64,000 nucleotides of DNA from Streptomyces sp. NRRL WC-3618 (GCF_001280005.1 NZ_LGDW01000001.1:154463-218462); one strand, 5' to 3'. Counted from the first letter of the stretch, positions 1 through 8,699 are shown. Notes: generated by a model from the sequence alone, not told the origin. Translations and numbers: made by a program.

Positions 1-396
1 CGCGGTGTTCAGCAGCACCACCGGCATGTCCGTCCTGCCGTGCTTCTTCAGCTCCAGGATCTCCGTGGCCTCGTCGAGCGTTCCGGTGCCGCCGACCATG
101 ATCACGACGGCGTCCGCCTTCTCCAGCAGCAGCCGCTTGCGTTCCCCGAGGTCCCGCGCGATCACCATCTCGTCGGCGCCCGGCCGTGCCTTGGCCGCGA
201 GGAAGTCCACCGAGACGCCCAGGAGCCGGCCGCCCGTCTCCTGGACGCCGTCCGCGACCACCTTCATCAGGCCGACGTCCGAGCCGCCCCAGACCAGGGT
301 GTGGCCGCCCTTGCCGAGCAGTTCCGCGAACTCCCGCGCGGGGCGCGTGTAGCGGTCGTCCAGGTCGGCGGCGGAGAGGAAGACGCAGATGTTCAT
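1..396 (-). CDS. LOG-family (TIGR00730-like) Rossmann-fold protein, 3' end outside window
   Basis: Partial gene: 132 codons are visible, starting at the ATG at 396, and the reading frame runs off the left edge. The protein begins MNICVFLSAADLDD and contains GGTGTLDEATEI, which matches the PGGxGTxxE nucleotide-binding signature of the LOG/lysine-decarboxylase-like family. Family members act as cytokinin riboside 5'-monophosphate phosphoribohydrolases or related nucleotide hydrolases. The usual PGG is VGG here. It is divergent from the DUF427 gene at 490. The role in this organism cannot be told from sequence. Confidence 0.8.
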   Translation of the reverse strand, partial: MNICVFLSAADLDDRYTRPAREFAELLGKGGHTLVWGGSDVGLMKVVADGVQETGGRLLGVSVDFLAAKARPGADEMVIARDLGERKRLLLEKADAVVIMVGGTGTLDEATEILELKKHGRTDMPVVLLNTA

Positions 397-489
397 GCCG
401 TCACCGTACTCGGGCGGATCACCGGCCCTTCCCCTGCCGATCGCGGGCCGGTCCGGGAACAAATCGAGCTGGGCGCACGCTCTTTCGAC

Positions 490-813
490 ATGACTGACGG
501 ACACACGATCACCATCGAGCAGCACACCGCGCGCGTACGGGCCGTCCACGGCGGACAGGTGCTCGCCGAGAGCGAGCAGGCCCTCGTCCTGCGCGAGACG
601 GGCTGTCCCCCGCGGTACTACTTCCCCGCGTCGGACGTCCGCCTCGACCTGCTGGCGCCCTCCGAGACCCACACGTACTGCCCGTTCAAGGGCACGGCGT
701 CCTACTGGTCCCTCCCGGACGCGGACGACCTCGTCTGGGGGTACCCCGACCCGAAGCCGGAGGTGGCCCTGATAAAGGACCACCTCTGCTTCTACGAGGT
801 CGAGACCGTCTAG
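490..813 (+). CDS. DUF427 domain protein
   Basis: Small 107-residue protein with the fold signature of DUF427, a compact beta-rich domain of unknown function common in actinobacteria. Conserved stretches visible are GCPPRYYFPASDV (residues 38-50) and the CPFKGTASYW block (about 64-73), which is the family hallmark. The start is the ATG at 490; no strong ribosome-binding site is visible, so a slightly different start is possible. It converges on the ATP-grasp gene at 845-2101. No function is proposed. Confidence 0.85.
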   Translation: MTDGHTITIEQHTARVRAVHGGQVLAESEQALVLRETGCPPRYYFPASDVRLDLLAPSETHTYCPFKGTASYWSLPDADDLVWGYPDPKPEVALIKDHLCFYEVETV

Positions 814-844
814 CCGGAAGCCGGACCTTCGGGTCTCCCCAGTC

Positions 845-2101
845 CTACTCCGCCGGTTCCGTCACGAACCGCACGCCCGCCTCCAGCTTCCGGGCCAGTG
901 CCTGCGCCTCCTCCGGGGTGTCCGCGCCGACCGCGATGTGGCCGACGCGGTTCCACACCGAGCGGTGTTCGGCGACGACCGCGCCGGGGGCGATCGCCAA
1001 CTCGGCGTGGATCAGGGCGGGGTGGGCCAGCACCTCGTCCCAGCCCTCGATCGCCGTCAGGCGGCCGGGGGGTGGGGTGAGGAAACGGATCGCGGAGCCT
1101 CGTACGGGCTTCAGCGCGGCCTTGTCGACCGGTCGGCCCAGGACGTCGTCGTAGACCAGGCCGAACCACTCCAGGCCGGGGATGACGTGCGGCAGCATGC
1201 GGTGGATCCAGCCGCCCGCGTTGCGTACGTGGACCTCGCCGAGGACCACGCCCCGCTCGGTCCACCACAGCTCGACGTGGAACTGGCCGAACCGCAGCTC
1301 CAGGGCCGTCAGGGCGGCCACCACCTGCTTCTCGATCTCGGCGGCCGTCTCGTCCGGGAGGATCGCCGGGATGACGTACTCGATCTCGAAGAAGTTGGGC
1401 GGCGGGAGCAGTTCCTTCGAGGTCAGGGCCAGGACGTGCGGGGCGCCGTCGATGAACACGCCCTCCGCGCTGTACTCCGGGCCCTCCACGAACTCCTCGA
1501 CGATGAACGACACACCCTCGGTGTCGTTGCCCGGCAGGAACTCCAGGGCCGCCGCCAGCTCGGTCGCGGACTCGATGCGGGTGACGCCCTCGCTGCCCAT
1601 CGCGTCGCGCGGTTTCACCACCCAGGGGCCTGTGGAGGCAGCCAGGAAGTCACGGGCCTCCTTCTCGTCCACGCAGACCCGGAAGGCCGGCTGGAGGAAG
1701 CCCGCGGCGGTGAGGTGGGCACGGGCCTCGTCCTTGGTGCGGACCCGGTGGACCGCGTCCGGCGCGTTGCCGGGCAGGCCGAGCGCGTCGGCGACCTCGG
1801 CGACGGCTTCCTGTGCCATCTCCCGTACGCCGAACACGATTTCGTACTGGTCCCCGGCCGCGATCCGGTCGCGTACCCACGCGGCGCTCTCACCGCGTAC
1901 GGAGAAGTCGACGGCCGAGACGGTGTCGGCCAGGGCGCTGACCGTGGGGGTGGCCGCCAACGTGTCTTCCTGGTTGGTGACATGGATGCGCAGGCCACGG
2001 GCCTGGGCCTCACGGAGGGCCGTCTCTACGACGTCCACCCCGAGGGTGGCGTTTCCCGCGCCGCCGACGAAGAGGAGGTGAGGGCTGCTCGCCTCGGCCA
2101 T
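845..2101 (-). CDS. ATP-grasp ligase (left arm of the cluster)
   Basis: 418-residue ATP-grasp enzyme. This superfamily activates a carboxylate as an acyl phosphate and joins it to an amine or thiol. Visible parts: an N-terminal Rossmann-like half beginning LLFVGGAGNATLG; the ATP-binding block VVKPRDAMGSEGV (about residues 158-170); the adenine-contact segment FIVEEFVEGPEYSAEG; and the metal-binding C-terminal block GEVHVRNAGGW. The start at 2101 has a GGGAG sequence 6 nt upstream; an in-frame start 51 nt further out is less likely. It is the last gene of the minus-strand set, 67 nt after the oxidoreductase gene. Together with the second ATP-grasp gene at 11228 it suggests peptide-type bond formation without an NRPS. 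The substrate is unknown. Confidence 0.85.
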   Translation of the reverse strand: MAEASSPHLLFVGGAGNATLGVDVVETALREAQARGLRIHVTNQEDTLAATPTVSALADTVSAVDFSVRGESAAWVRDRIAAGDQYEIVFGVREMAQEAVAEVADALGLPGNAPDAVHRVRTKDEARAHLTAAGFLQPAFRVCVDEKEARDFLAASTGPWVVKPRDAMGSEGVTRIESATELAAALEFLPGNDTEGVSFIVEEFVEGPEYSAEGVFIDGAPHVLALTSKELLPPPNFFEIEYVIPAILPDETAAEIEKQVVAALTALELRFGQFHVELWWTERGVVLGEVHVRNAGGWIHRMLPHVIPGLEWFGLVYDDVLGRPVDKAALKPVRGSAIRFLTPPPGRLTAIEGWDEVLAHPALIHAELAIAPGAVVAEHRSVWNRVGHIAVGADTPEEAQALARKLEAGVRFVTEPAE

Positions 2102-2168
2102 GTGTGCTCCCGGAGTGGTGAAGTTGCGGGTGATGGTGGTGCGTTGGGGCATGTGCGGGGTGTTCGGG

Positions 2169-3131
2169 TCAGGGCGTCAGCAGGAGCTTGCCCGTGGTGG
2201 CGCGGCTCTCCAGCAGGCGGTGCGCCTCGGCCGCGTCCGCGAGCGGGAGTACCGCGTGCAGCAGCGGCTTCAGCACTCCGGAGGCCAGGTGGCCGAAGAC
2301 GGCCCCGCCGGCCGCGCGGAGCGTGGGGGCGTCGTACACGTAGTCCTTCATCGTGGGGCGGGTCAGGAACAACGAGCCGCCGCCACGCAGGAGTTCGATG
2401 TCCAGCGGCGGCACGGGGCCGCTGGACAGACCGCACAGCGCGAGTGTGCCCCGGCGGCCGAGGGCGCGCAGGCTGGTGAGGTGGGTCGTGGCGCCGACCG
2501 AGTCGTAGACCACGCGCGCTCCCTGACCGCCCGTCACTTCCCGTACGGCGTCGTCGAACTTGTCGTATCCGAAGGTGTGGTGGGCGCCTGCCCGGCGGGC
2601 GACCGCTTCCTTCTCGGGAGTGGAGGCGATGGCCACGACGGTGGCCCCGCGGGCGGCGGCCAGCTGGACCAGGAGCCGGCCCAGGCCCCCCGCCGCCGCC
2701 AGGACGACCACCGTCTCGCCCTCGGCGACGGGGTACGTCTCGTGGGTGAGGTAGTACGCGGCGAGGCCCTGGAGTGTCACAGCGGCCGCCTCGGTCAGGT
2801 CGACGCCGTCGGGGACCGGGATCAGCTTGTCCTCGGGGACCACCGTGTACTCGGCGTAGGCGCCCAGTTGGGACGCGTACGCGACCCGCGCACCCGGCGC
2901 GAACGTGCTCGCCCCCTCCCCCACCGCCTCCACCACACCGGCGGCCTCCTGGCCCGGGGTGAAGGGGGGTTCGGCGGGATAGGTGCCGTCGCGGTAGTAG
3001 ACGTCGATGTAGTTGACGCCTGCGGCGGTGTTGCGGACCAGGGCCTGACCGGGGCCGGGAACCGGCAACTCGGTGTGTTCGAGCCGGAGTTCGGCCGGGT
3101 CGCCGGGCCGGGTGACGCGGATGGACTGCAT
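2169..3131 (-). CDS. Quinone oxidoreductase-like (zeta-crystallin type) NADPH-dependent MDR enzyme
   Basis: 320-residue medium-chain dehydrogenase/reductase. The N-terminal GroES-like domain has PGQEAAGVVEAVGEG. The cofactor-binding motif AAAGGLGRLLVQLAAARGA (about 145-163) is the QOR version of the Rossmann loop, with no zinc ligands, so the enzyme probably reduces an activated double bond or quinone using NADPH. I chose the ATG at 3131. The longer GTG start at 3146 would place the AGGAG only about 1 nt from the start codon. It lies between the mutase and ATP-grasp genes and is probably co-transcribed with them. A tailoring reduction on a cluster intermediate is an inference. Confidence 0.85.
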   Translation of the reverse strand: MQSIRVTRPGDPAELRLEHTELPVPGPGQALVRNTAAGVNYIDVYYRDGTYPAEPPFTPGQEAAGVVEAVGEGASTFAPGARVAYASQLGAYAEYTVVPEDKLIPVPDGVDLTEAAAVTLQGLAAYYLTHETYPVAEGETVVVLAAAGGLGRLLVQLAAARGATVVAIASTPEKEAVARRAGAHHTFGYDKFDDAVREVTGGQGARVVYDSVGATTHLTSLRALGRRGTLALCGLSSGPVPPLDIELLRGGGSLFLTRPTMKDYVYDAPTLRAAGGAVFGHLASGVLKPLLHAVLPLADAAEAHRLLESRATTGKLLLTP

Positions 3132-3181
3132 TGGTTGTCTTCCCACTCCTGGGTCGTGCCGTGCGGTGGTATGTGCTCAGC

Positions 3182-4609
3182 TCATGACGGGGACACGGGG
3201 GCCTGCGTGACAGGAGCCTGCGGGGCGGAGTTCTCCGCCACGGCCTCCCTCGCTGCGCCGGCGCCGGTGCTCTCGCCGAAGATGCCGAGGAAGTAGTTGA
3301 TGTCGGAGGTCAGCCCCTTCACCATGTCCCCCAGCCGGGACTCCCCACCTGCGGCGAGGCTCTGTTCGTGGTGCCTGCGGGTGCGGTCGGAGAACGGCAG
3401 TGATCCCGTGGCGAAGTAGCGTATGGCACCGTCGCCCGCGCGGCGCGGAATGATCGCCGAGCGTGCCGAGCGGCTGGCGCTGAACGGTATGTCGAGCCGT
3501 CCTTCCTCGAACGCGACCGGAATCTCCTTGTGGAGATCGGCGGTTGAGAGAATGGGCTCGACGATCTCGGCCACCTCCCGCAGGATCCACTCCAGTTCGG
3601 TGCCGATGCGGTCCTCATCGAGCGTGATGAAGTCCAGGAGCGGTGAGTTGGCGCGCGAGGCGAGCAGCAGCCCGTCGATGTTGGCGCGGGTGTCGGGGAT
3701 GCCGTGCGCCTCCTGGTAGGTCTTGCTGATCAGCTTGCTCGCGCCGCCGAGCCGGGCCACGAGGGCGCCGTAGAGGATGAGGTCCTCGGCGTGCGGCCGT
3801 TGCTTCGGGAACACACCCATGAACTCGTGCAGTACGGCGTGGACTTCGAGGCCGGTGGGAAGGTACCGGGCCGCGAGTTCGGGGATGGCCCGCAGTGCGG
3901 CCACGTCCTGCTCGAAGTGGCCGCCCTGCGGATACGCCACCGAGATGCACCGCACCCCTTCGCGCGCCGCCGCCACCGCCTCCAGGACGCTGATCGCCAG
4001 CGAGATGGACGGCGGGACGAGTACGGCGGTCAGGGTGCCGAACGTCTCCCGGTCCACCACCAGTCCGTGCCGGGCGAGTTCACCGCACCGGGCGTCCACG
4101 TCCCGCCAGGCGGCGAGGGACTCGGCGAGCGGGATGTCCTTGCAGTACGGCAGGTTGTACGAGATCCCGCCGCCCTCGAACGAGGTGATGCCGGACGCCA
4201 CCGTCACCTCGAACAGCAGCCGCGCGTCGGGCGTCCCGTGCCGTATCTCCAGCGGCGCGGCCACCGCCTCGTTGAGCTGACGCCCTCTCACCCAGCCGTG
4301 GGTGACCAGCGGATACCCGTTCAGGTCGGCGGGGTTGCGCTCGAGCACCCGGCGGGCTGTGTCGAACTGCTTCAGCCGGGTGTAGGAGTCGATGGTGAGC
4401 GTGAGGATGTCGGGCCGGGCGTGCCGTTCCAGGTCCTGGAGCAGCGTCGTCATCTGGGCGTGCGAGCCGACCCCGCAGCGGGGTTGCAGCGCGAGCCGAC
4501 CCGCCGCCCGCGCGTCCCGCAGCACATCGGCGACGGTTGGTTTCCCCAGCTGTCGTACGTAGGCCACGGAGTCGGCGAGTTCGGGGATCGGCGGACCGGT
4601 CTCGCTCAT
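3182..4609 (-). CDS. glmE: Glutamate mutase epsilon subunit (methylaspartate mutase E chain)
   Basis: 475-residue protein matching the large catalytic (E/epsilon) subunit of adenosylcobalamin-dependent glutamate mutase, which interconverts L-glutamate and (2S,3S)-3-methylaspartate by a carbon-skeleton rearrangement. Family-like segments include [26 protein letters not shown]-type [20 protein letters not shown] and [19 protein letters not shown]. The length agrees with known E chains (about 480). The start ATG at 4609 overlaps the glmS stop by 4 nt, so the two subunits are translationally coupled. Comparable subunit pairs occur in the nikkomycin, friulimicin and vicenistatin pathways (established knowledge), so use in secondary metabolism is likely. 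The C-terminal 25 residues are low-complexity. Confidence 0.93.
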   Translation of the reverse strand: MSETGPPIPELADSVAYVRQLGKPTVADVLRDARAAGRLALQPRCGVGSHAQMTTLLQDLERHARPDILTLTIDSYTRLKQFDTARRVLERNPADLNGYPLVTHGWVRGRQLNEAVAAPLEIRHGTPDARLLFEVTVASGITSFEGGGISYNLPYCKDIPLAESLAAWRDVDARCGELARHGLVVDRETFGTLTAVLVPPSISLAISVLEAVAAAREGVRCISVAYPQGGHFEQDVAALRAIPELAARYLPTGLEVHAVLHEFMGVFPKQRPHAEDLILYGALVARLGGASKLISKTYQEAHGIPDTRANIDGLLLASRANSPLLDFITLDEDRIGTELEWILREVAEIVEPILSTADLHKEIPVAFEEGRLDIPFSASRSARSAIIPRRAGDGAIRYFATGSLPFSDRTRRHHEQSLAAGGESRLGDMVKGLTSDINYFLGIFGESTGAGAAREAVAENSAPQAPVTQAPVSPS

Positions 4610-5067
4610 GACGCGGCGACCGGGGCCGCCGCCGGGACGCGGGTCCTCAACTCGTCCAGTGCCTGCGGGAGTTCGTCCAGGTCGGTCAGGACGACGTCGA
4701 CGCCGAGCGCGTACAGCCGCTCGTGGTCGGCGGCGCCCTTGTAGCTGCCGACGGACAGGTTGCCGCCGAGGATCACCGGGCAGCGCAGGCGACCGGCGGC
4801 GCGGGCCGCGGGCAGGTCGTGGAGGTCGCCGTGGGCGTGTCCGTTGAGACTGCCGATGATCACCGCCTCGGCCTCGGGGTGTTCTGCGTACGCTTCGGCG
4901 AATTCGGCCACCGAGGTGCAGGCGCCGAGATTGACGACCTGGAATCCTTCGGCGCGCAGTGCGTGGGCGATGAGGTGATTGGCCACGACATGACTGTCGC
5001 TGGCCGCTACACCGAGAATGACCGTGCGCGTCTGTGTCGCTGATTCTTGTTCTTTGGTGTGCTGCAT
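4606..5067 (-). CDS. glmS: Glutamate mutase sigma subunit (cobalamin-binding)
   Basis: 153-residue B12-binding subunit of glutamate mutase. The fold begins VILGVAASDSHVVANHLI. The cobalamin-coordinating signature DxHxxG appears as D-S-H-V-V-A, so the Asp and the Co-ligating His are present but the usual Gly is Ala. The second and third B12 loops are present as IIGSLNGHAHGDL and LGGNLSVGS. The N-terminal 16 residues are hydrophilic and non-conserved. The start is the ATG at 5067. It is coupled by a 4-nt overlap to glmE and lies 43 nt downstream of the desaturase gene. No GlmL/MutL chaperone gene is present in the window. Confidence 0.93.
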   Translation of the reverse strand: MQHTKEQESATQTRTVILGVAASDSHVVANHLIAHALRAEGFQVVNLGACTSVAEFAEAYAEHPEAEAVIIGSLNGHAHGDLHDLPAARAAGRLRCPVILGGNLSVGSYKGAADHERLYALGVDVVLTDLDELPQALDELRTRVPAAAPVAAS

Positions 5068-5110
5068 GGCGAGCCCCCGGGAACTTCGGACGGAATCGTG
5101 GGAAGAATGT

Positions 5111-6325
5111 TCAGTCGTCGAATGCGGCGAACAGTTCCCTTTTACTGACCTCACGCAGCCGCGCGACATTGAATTCCTCCGGATCGGCCGCGGAAAGCGA
5201 GTCGAAGACCAGGTTGATCGCGGGCACGAGACCCCAGGCATGGGAATAGGGCGGCCAGCCGGGGCTGCCCTTTTCCAGGTCCGCCTGGCGTTCGAAAATA
5301 TAGTTCGCCCACTGGGGAGTGGACGGATACCGGTGATGGAAGTCGTGGACGACCGTGTCGCCGGTGAGGACGAGATAACGCGCCGGAGCGTGCACGAACA
5401 GCATGCGCAGGGACCACACTCCCCAGGCGGCTGCCCGGCGCAGCGGCGGCAGTTCGGCGACGGGTGCCGCCTCGCCGATGAAGATGGCGTTGGTGAGGCC
5501 GCCGAAGTACTCCTTGCCGCGCCGGACGGTGAGCTCGCGGCCCGGGAAAGTGTGCTTGACGCACAGCCGCAGGGTGTTGCTGATCTGGAAGAGCGGGATC
5601 AGCGGAACGAACCAGACGATCAGCAGGGCCGGCCAGGTCCCGGTCAGCACGGTGGCCGCGATCACGGTCGAGTAGAGGGCGAGGAAGGTCGCCTTCTCGG
5701 TCCGCGCCGAGCCGTGCCAGAACGAACGGGCGCGTGCCACCAGGAAGTTCAGGTGGAACCAGGGTGACACCAGCTTGCCGAGGACGCGCCGCCACATCTG
5801 CCGGCGGGTCATCCCGGGGTGCAGGTCGAGGCTGACCAGGAAGGCCTGGACGGTGGGGTCGCGCAGCGTCATGTGGTGGGCGGCGTGGTGGTCGCTGACG
5901 TGCTCGCGGCTGTAGCGGACGAAGTTCTGGATGACCAGCACGCTGGAGGTGAGCCGGCCTATCGCGGTGTCCAGGCGTCGTCTTCGGTACATGTTCCGGT
6001 GGGAGCACTGGTGGTAGATCATCATGCGCAGGTTGCGCATGCCGTGCAGGGTGACGGCCCAGCCCGCGGGCACCAGCAGCAGCCAGGCGCCGCCCAGACC
6101 CAGTCCGGTAATGCCGGCGGCGACGCCGAGAGCCATGGAGAGATACGCCGTCAGAAGATGAAATCCGGGCGTCCACCAGGACAGGGAAGCCTGTCCAGGT
6201 AATGCCTTTCCAGTAAAAAGGGTGAGTGGGTACTGAGTGAACCGGGGCAGGGCACGCATGGTTTCGCGGGGATCTGAGTAATCCGCAATGCCTTCGGTCC
6301 GGTAGCCACTGTCGATGGCTGCCAT
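5111..6325 (-). CDS. Membrane fatty-acid desaturase/hydroxylase-like di-iron enzyme (contains a TTA codon)
   Basis: 404-residue integral membrane protein with the three histidine boxes of the desaturase/alkane-hydroxylase superfamily: HQCSH (about 104-108), HVSDHHAAHH (about 141-150) and HDFHH (about 324-328). Hydrophobic segments lie around residues 55-95 and 215-250. Such enzymes use a non-haem di-iron centre and O2 to desaturate or hydroxylate. Leu42 is encoded by TTA (codon 6202-6200). TTA is rare in Streptomyces and read only by the bldA tRNA, so expression may be tied to development. It sits between the exporter and the glutamate mutase genes, which points to a tailoring role rather than lipid metabolism, but this is inference. 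Confidence 0.85.
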   Translation of the reverse strand: MAAIDSGYRTEGIADYSDPRETMRALPRFTQYPLTLFTGKALPGQASLSWWTPGFHLLTAYLSMALGVAAGITGLGLGGAWLLLVPAGWAVTLHGMRNLRMMIYHQCSHRNMYRRRRLDTAIGRLTSSVLVIQNFVRYSREHVSDHHAAHHMTLRDPTVQAFLVSLDLHPGMTRRQMWRRVLGKLVSPWFHLNFLVARARSFWHGSARTEKATFLALYSTVIAATVLTGTWPALLIVWFVPLIPLFQISNTLRLCVKHTFPGRELTVRRGKEYFGGLTNAIFIGEAAPVAELPPLRRAAAWGVWSLRMLFVHAPARYLVLTGDTVVHDFHHRYPSTPQWANYIFERQADLEKGSPGWPPYSHAWGLVPAINLVFDSLSAADPEEFNVARLREVSKRELFAAFDD

Positions 6326-6632
6326 CGCACTCCTCTAGGTCAGGGATCTGAGGTGCCTGATAGGCGATCGCCCTGTCGGACGGTCGGGGATATCGGCACA
6401 CGAAAGGTCTGTGACTGGGTGCGTGGTTGATCCTGACAGGCGGTCACCCGCAAGGTCAACCAGTTATCGAGAAACTGAACGAAAAACGGGGCGAAAAAAG
6501 GGGACGAAAAACGGAGTGCGTCACGACCGATCACCCATCGGACGGCCGACCGCACAGGCCAGGCAAATGTCAGATGAATAGCAGGACAGCCACTCGGCGG
6601 TGAAATCGGAAATACGTCAGCCGTGCGCGAAT
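6326..6632. other. 307-bp non-coding gap upstream of the desaturase gene
   Basis: No gene is supported here. The stretch is unusually A-rich for this genome and holds three direct repeats at 6480-6516 (listed separately). It probably contains a separate promoter for the desaturase-mutase genes, since the MFS stop and the desaturase start are over 300 bp apart on the same strand. Confidence 0.6.
6480..6516. repeat. Three imperfect direct repeats (consensus cgaaaaacgggg) in the desaturase leader
   Basis: Three adjacent 12-13-nt units are visible: cgaaaaacgggg, cgaaaaaagggga and cgaaaaacggag. Their poly-A cores stand out from the flanking high-G+C DNA. Placed about 155-190 nt before the desaturase ATG, they could be regulator-binding sites or bent promoter DNA. 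No known operator is recognised. Confidence 0.5.
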
Positions 6633-7919
6633 TCACGCGGGCGTGACGGGCGCGTCCTGGGTGTGCGGTGGCTCCGGCTCGGGCACGGGGTCGGGCAGGA
6701 CCCTGCGGGCCCGGACCGGCGAGAGGAAGACGGGCAGGAAGGCCGTCGACACGAACACGCCGCCCACCCACAACGTGGCCTGGACCCCGACGAGTTCACC
6801 GAGCACACCGGAGATGGCGGCACCGACCGCCAAGGCGCCCGTCAGCAGGAACCGGAACGTCGCGTTCATCCGGCCGAGCAGCGAGCCGGGGGTCATCCGC
6901 TGCCGCAGACTGACCCCGAGCACGTTGTCCATGCCCACCTTGAACATGGCCAAACACCACCCGGCGCCCGCGAGAATCAGCCACGGCCCCCGGTCGACCA
7001 GCGGCACGAGCAGCCCCGCCGGGGCCAGACACACCCCGGCCAGACCGAGCGTACGGCCGAATCCCAGCCGGGCGGCGATGGGCCGCGCGCTGCGGGCGCC
7101 GATCAGCAGACCGATCCCGCCGGCCCCCCAGAACAGGCCCAACGCGAAGCTTGGAAGGCCGAGTTCGCGGACGAACCAGATCGGCAGCATGGTGTTGATG
7201 ACGGACGAGCCGAGGTTGGCGAGGGCCGCGGTGAGCACCAGTGCCCGCAGCTCCGGGTTACGGAAAACATGCCGTACGCCCTCGGCGATCTGGGCACGCA
7301 ACCGGTTGCCCGCCCCGTTTTTCGCCCCGGTGGGCGGCGGGGTACGCCGGATCGCGATGAGCCCGAGCCCGGAGGCCAGATAGGTGCCGGCCGAGACGAG
7401 CACGGCCGCGGGTGCGGTGAGCAGCGAGACCAGGCCGCCGCCCGCGCTGCGGCCCAGCACGTTGCCGGCGGCGATCAGCGTGTTGATGTCGGCGTTGGCC
7501 TGAACTAGCGCTTCTTTGCCGACCAGTTGGGGCAGCACGCTCTGTGAACCGACGTCGAAGAACACGGTCGCGCACCCGCTGAGCAGGACGACCGCGTAGA
7601 GCTGGGCCAGGGTGAGCGCGTCCAGCCACCAGGCCAGCGGCACAGAGGCGTAGAGCAGCGCGCGGCACAGGTCGGCGGCGATCAGCACCCGGCGGTGACT
7701 GAGCCGGTCCACCCAGGCCCCGGCCGGCAGGCCGATGACCAGGAAGGCGATCGTGCTCAGGGTGGCGAGGGCGCCGACCTGGCCGGGTCCGGCGTCCAGC
7801 GCGGCGACGGCGACCAGAGGTACGGCAACGTAGCTGACATTGCTGCCCAGTTGACTGAGCGCGGATGCGGTGAACAGCGTGCGGAAGTCGGCTGTCCGCC
7901 ATGGGGAGTCGGGTCGCAT
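6633..7919 (-). CDS. MFS efflux transporter
   Basis: 428-residue major facilitator protein of the 12-helix drug-efflux type (MFS_3/EntS-like). It opens MRPDSPWRTADFRTLFTASA, has the N-half loop signature GAWVDRLSHRRVLI, and ends in a Pro/Glu-rich cytosolic tail. The start is the ATG at 7919, since the longer upstream frame is Arg/Pro-rich non-coding sequence made of tandem repeats. It is the first gene of the minus arm and lies opposite the SDR gene across the 780-bp intergenic region, the usual place for an exporter of a cluster product or a self-resistance pump. Substrate unknown. Confidence 0.85.
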   Translation of the reverse strand: MRPDSPWRTADFRTLFTASALSQLGSNVSYVAVPLVAVAALDAGPGQVGALATLSTIAFLVIGLPAGAWVDRLSHRRVLIAADLCRALLYASVPLAWWLDALTLAQLYAVVLLSGCATVFFDVGSQSVLPQLVGKEALVQANADINTLIAAGNVLGRSAGGGLVSLLTAPAAVLVSAGTYLASGLGLIAIRRTPPPTGAKNGAGNRLRAQIAEGVRHVFRNPELRALVLTAALANLGSSVINTMLPIWFVRELGLPSFALGLFWGAGGIGLLIGARSARPIAARLGFGRTLGLAGVCLAPAGLLVPLVDRGPWLILAGAGWCLAMFKVGMDNVLGVSLRQRMTPGSLLGRMNATFRFLLTGALAVGAAISGVLGELVGVQATLWVGGVFVSTAFLPVFLSPVRARRVLPDPVPEPEPPHTQDAPVTPA

Positions 7920-8011
7920 GATCCGTTCGTCCGGTGGGGTCGGTGAAGGCGGAAGGAGAGGCGCTCGGCAGGGCGGAAGCAGGTGGGGGGCTCCCTGAGC
8001 CCTGGGGCGAC

Positions 8012-8045
8012 AGGCCCTACGGGCGCGAGAGGCCCTACGGGCGCG
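8012..8045. repeat. Two-copy 18-bp tandem repeat
   Basis: The 16-nt unit aggccctacgggcgcg occurs at 8012-8027 and again at 8030-8045. It sits about 95-125 bp upstream of the MFS start. A binding-site role is possible but not supported beyond position. Confidence 0.6.
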
Positions 8046-8537
8046 GCTGGCCCGGCCGTGGCGCGGGCCGTCGTGCGGCCGGGTCGGCAGGGTGTGCCGG
8101 TGGTCCTGACGCGCCCCAACAGAATGGCGCGATGCCACGCCTTCTTGGCCGGAAAACACCCGCCAGAAGATTGTTCATCCTTGCCCCCGTTCCGCTTCTT
8201 CCTCTTCGGGATGGCCGAAGACCACCCCTGGAGGATGCCGCCGGAACCCGTTCGCTTCCCAGGATCCCGACGTCATTTCATCGACTGTTCACAGTAGTTG
8301 GCCGTGCCATGGAGCATACTTCCGACGTGCTCGGACGACCGGCGGACAGTAGCCGGTCGGCACGGTCCGAGCGCAAGGATCTCCGGTTTGTGCGTGTCAC
8401 GGCAAGCGGGCGACGGAATTTCCGTAACTCGTTGACAACGACCGAAGACAGATGTGATCGTCTTGGAGGTGCCGAGGGGGCGGCCACCCTTCTGTGCCAG
8501 TTAGTTGCGTACGTCGGAGCGACACCGCGACCCGTAC

Positions 8538-8577
8538 TTGCGACACAGCACACACCGTTTGCGACACAGCACACACC
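8538..8577. repeat. Two-copy 21-bp tandem repeat, candidate operator of the right arm
   Basis: The 19-nt unit ttgcgacacagcacacacc is perfectly duplicated at 8538-8556 and 8559-8577, a period of 21 bp or two helical turns, ending 122 bp before the SDR start. Two identical sites on the same helix face are typical of an activator-binding direct repeat. I do not recognise the protein. Confidence 0.6.
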
Positions 8578-8699
8578 ATGCCACCCGCAGCCCGATGACG
8601 ATTCGGGCCGATTGGCGTGGGGTTCTACCGAGCTTCCCTCACCAGGACCCTGCTCGTTCAGGGTCGCCGACTTCAGTAAAGTTTGGGTGAAAAGCAAAA

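Larger units (their letters stand above)
7920..8699. promoter_or_regulatory. Divergent 780-bp control region of the biosynthetic cluster
   Basis: The region lies between the MFS start (7919, minus) and the SDR start (8700, plus), so it should hold both divergent promoters. No open reading frame in it looks like a gene. It contains two sets of short tandem repeats (8012-8045 and 8538-8577). A TTGACA sequence at 8434 could be a -35 element, but no convincing -10 follows at the right distance. No pathway-specific regulator gene is present in the cluster, so control probably comes from elsewhere through sites here. Confidence 0.55.

Noticed and set aside
938..2479. 513-codon plus-strand frame
   Set aside because: Antisense to the ATP-grasp and QOR genes; no motif or start signal.
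8538..8577. Possible CRISPR-like repeats
   Set aside because: Only two copies with a 2-nt gap and no spacers or cas genes.
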